Assembly: GCF_022899935.1 (NCBI RefSeq)
Contig: NZ_JALJCJ010000004.1
Coordinates: forward strand, 1-64,000
Direction of reading: 5' to 3'
Origin: Shinella curvata
Lineage (GTDB): Bacteria > Pseudomonadota > Alphaproteobacteria > Rhizobiales > Rhizobiaceae
Length of the DNA: 64,000 bases
Part shown: positions 63,979 through 64,000 of the stretch, piece after piece
Layout of the letters: every line of letters starts with the position of its first letter
How positions within the stretch are numbered: position 1 is the first letter of the stretch
Program-made: the position numbers and the translations under genes
The notes under the pieces: generated by a model
Seen by the model: the letters and a program-made list of their open reading frames with translations, nothing else
The model's database searches: none
What the model was told of the DNA's origin: nothing

Positions 63979-64000
63979 GAAAACCGCGTTTTCGGAATTC
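63968..64000 (+). CDS. Start of next ABC permease gene (partial)
   Basis: ATG 63968 overlaps the DppB-like gene by 11 bp and opens the frame MSTKKTAFSEF, which runs off the window. By position it should be the DppC-like partner; the visible residues alone do not prove it. Confidence 0.55.
   Translation, partial: MSTKKTAFSEF

Noticed and set aside
1-64000. CRISPR arrays, tRNA or rRNA genes, insertion-sequence transposases
   Set aside because: I looked for spaced direct repeats, cloverleaf-like segments and transposase motifs by eye and found none; short ones could be missed without a search tool.

Overview
The window looks like accessory (plasmid or island) DNA from an alphaproteobacterium of the Rhizobium type. 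It is GC-rich. It is packed with amino-acid and peptide ABC transporters, each next to catabolic enzymes and its own LysR, Lrp, LacI, AraC, MocR or XRE-cupin regulator. The substrates that can be inferred (homoserine, canavanine, diaminopropionate, betaine-like amines) are typical of legume seeds and root exudates. The species assignment is an inference; no rRNA or replication gene is present.

Region 1 (1-3.3 kb) starts with a C-terminal scrap of an ABC ATPase. It then carries a two-gene short prokaryotic Argonaute defence system of the SPARDA type: a DUF4365 nuclease fused to an APAZ domain, overlapping a catalytically inactive MID-PIWI Argonaute.

Region 2 (3.8-16.6 kb) holds two minus-strand units plus a short plus-strand unit. 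Unit one is homoserine dehydrogenase, aldehyde dehydrogenase, a DapA, aspartase, a homoserine-kinase-like protein lacking its catalytic Asp, and an Lrp regulator. In the oxidative direction it would turn homoserine into aspartate semialdehyde, aspartate and fumarate. Unit two is an amino-acid ABC importer with an M20 amidohydrolase, ending in an intrinsic terminator. Next to it are a LysR regulator and a pentein-fold amidinotransferase.

Region 3 (16.6-26.3 kb) contains what I read as a canavanine-utilisation operon. It has a B3/B4-domain protein (candidate canavanyl-tRNA deacylase CtdA), an arginine-type ABC importer, a Cys/Met-family PLP lyase (candidate canavanine gamma-lyase) and a Gdx/SugE-type guanidinium exporter. 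A divergent XRE-cupin regulator sits at its head. The lyase would release homoserine, which feeds Region 2, and hydroxyguanidine, which the exporter could expel. Downstream are an M20 amidohydrolase and a second Cys/Met-type protein whose PLP lysine is replaced by arginine.

Region 4 (26.5-31.6 kb) has a MocR regulator, a LysE/RhtB exporter, a DapA-superfamily enzyme, an AraC-type regulator and an XRE-cupin regulator. Region 5 (31.9-51.8 kb) is an amine/alcohol catabolic region: a dimethylglycine-dehydrogenase-like flavoprotein, a second FAD oxidase, a peptide/opine-type ABC transporter, a GMC oxidoreductase, an amidohydrolase, an aminotransferase, an unknown protein, a LysR regulator and an aldehyde dehydrogenase. 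Three decayed gene fragments lie in this region.

Region 6 (52-58.8 kb) encodes import and breakdown of a diaminopropionate-type compound: M20 hydrolase, permease-ATPase fusion, binding protein, M24 hydrolase, diaminopropionate ammonia-lyase and a divergent Lrp regulator. Region 7 (59-64 kb) has a LacI regulator, a MaoC-like hydratase, and the start of a dipeptide-type ABC operon with a LacI-type operator upstream. It runs off the window.
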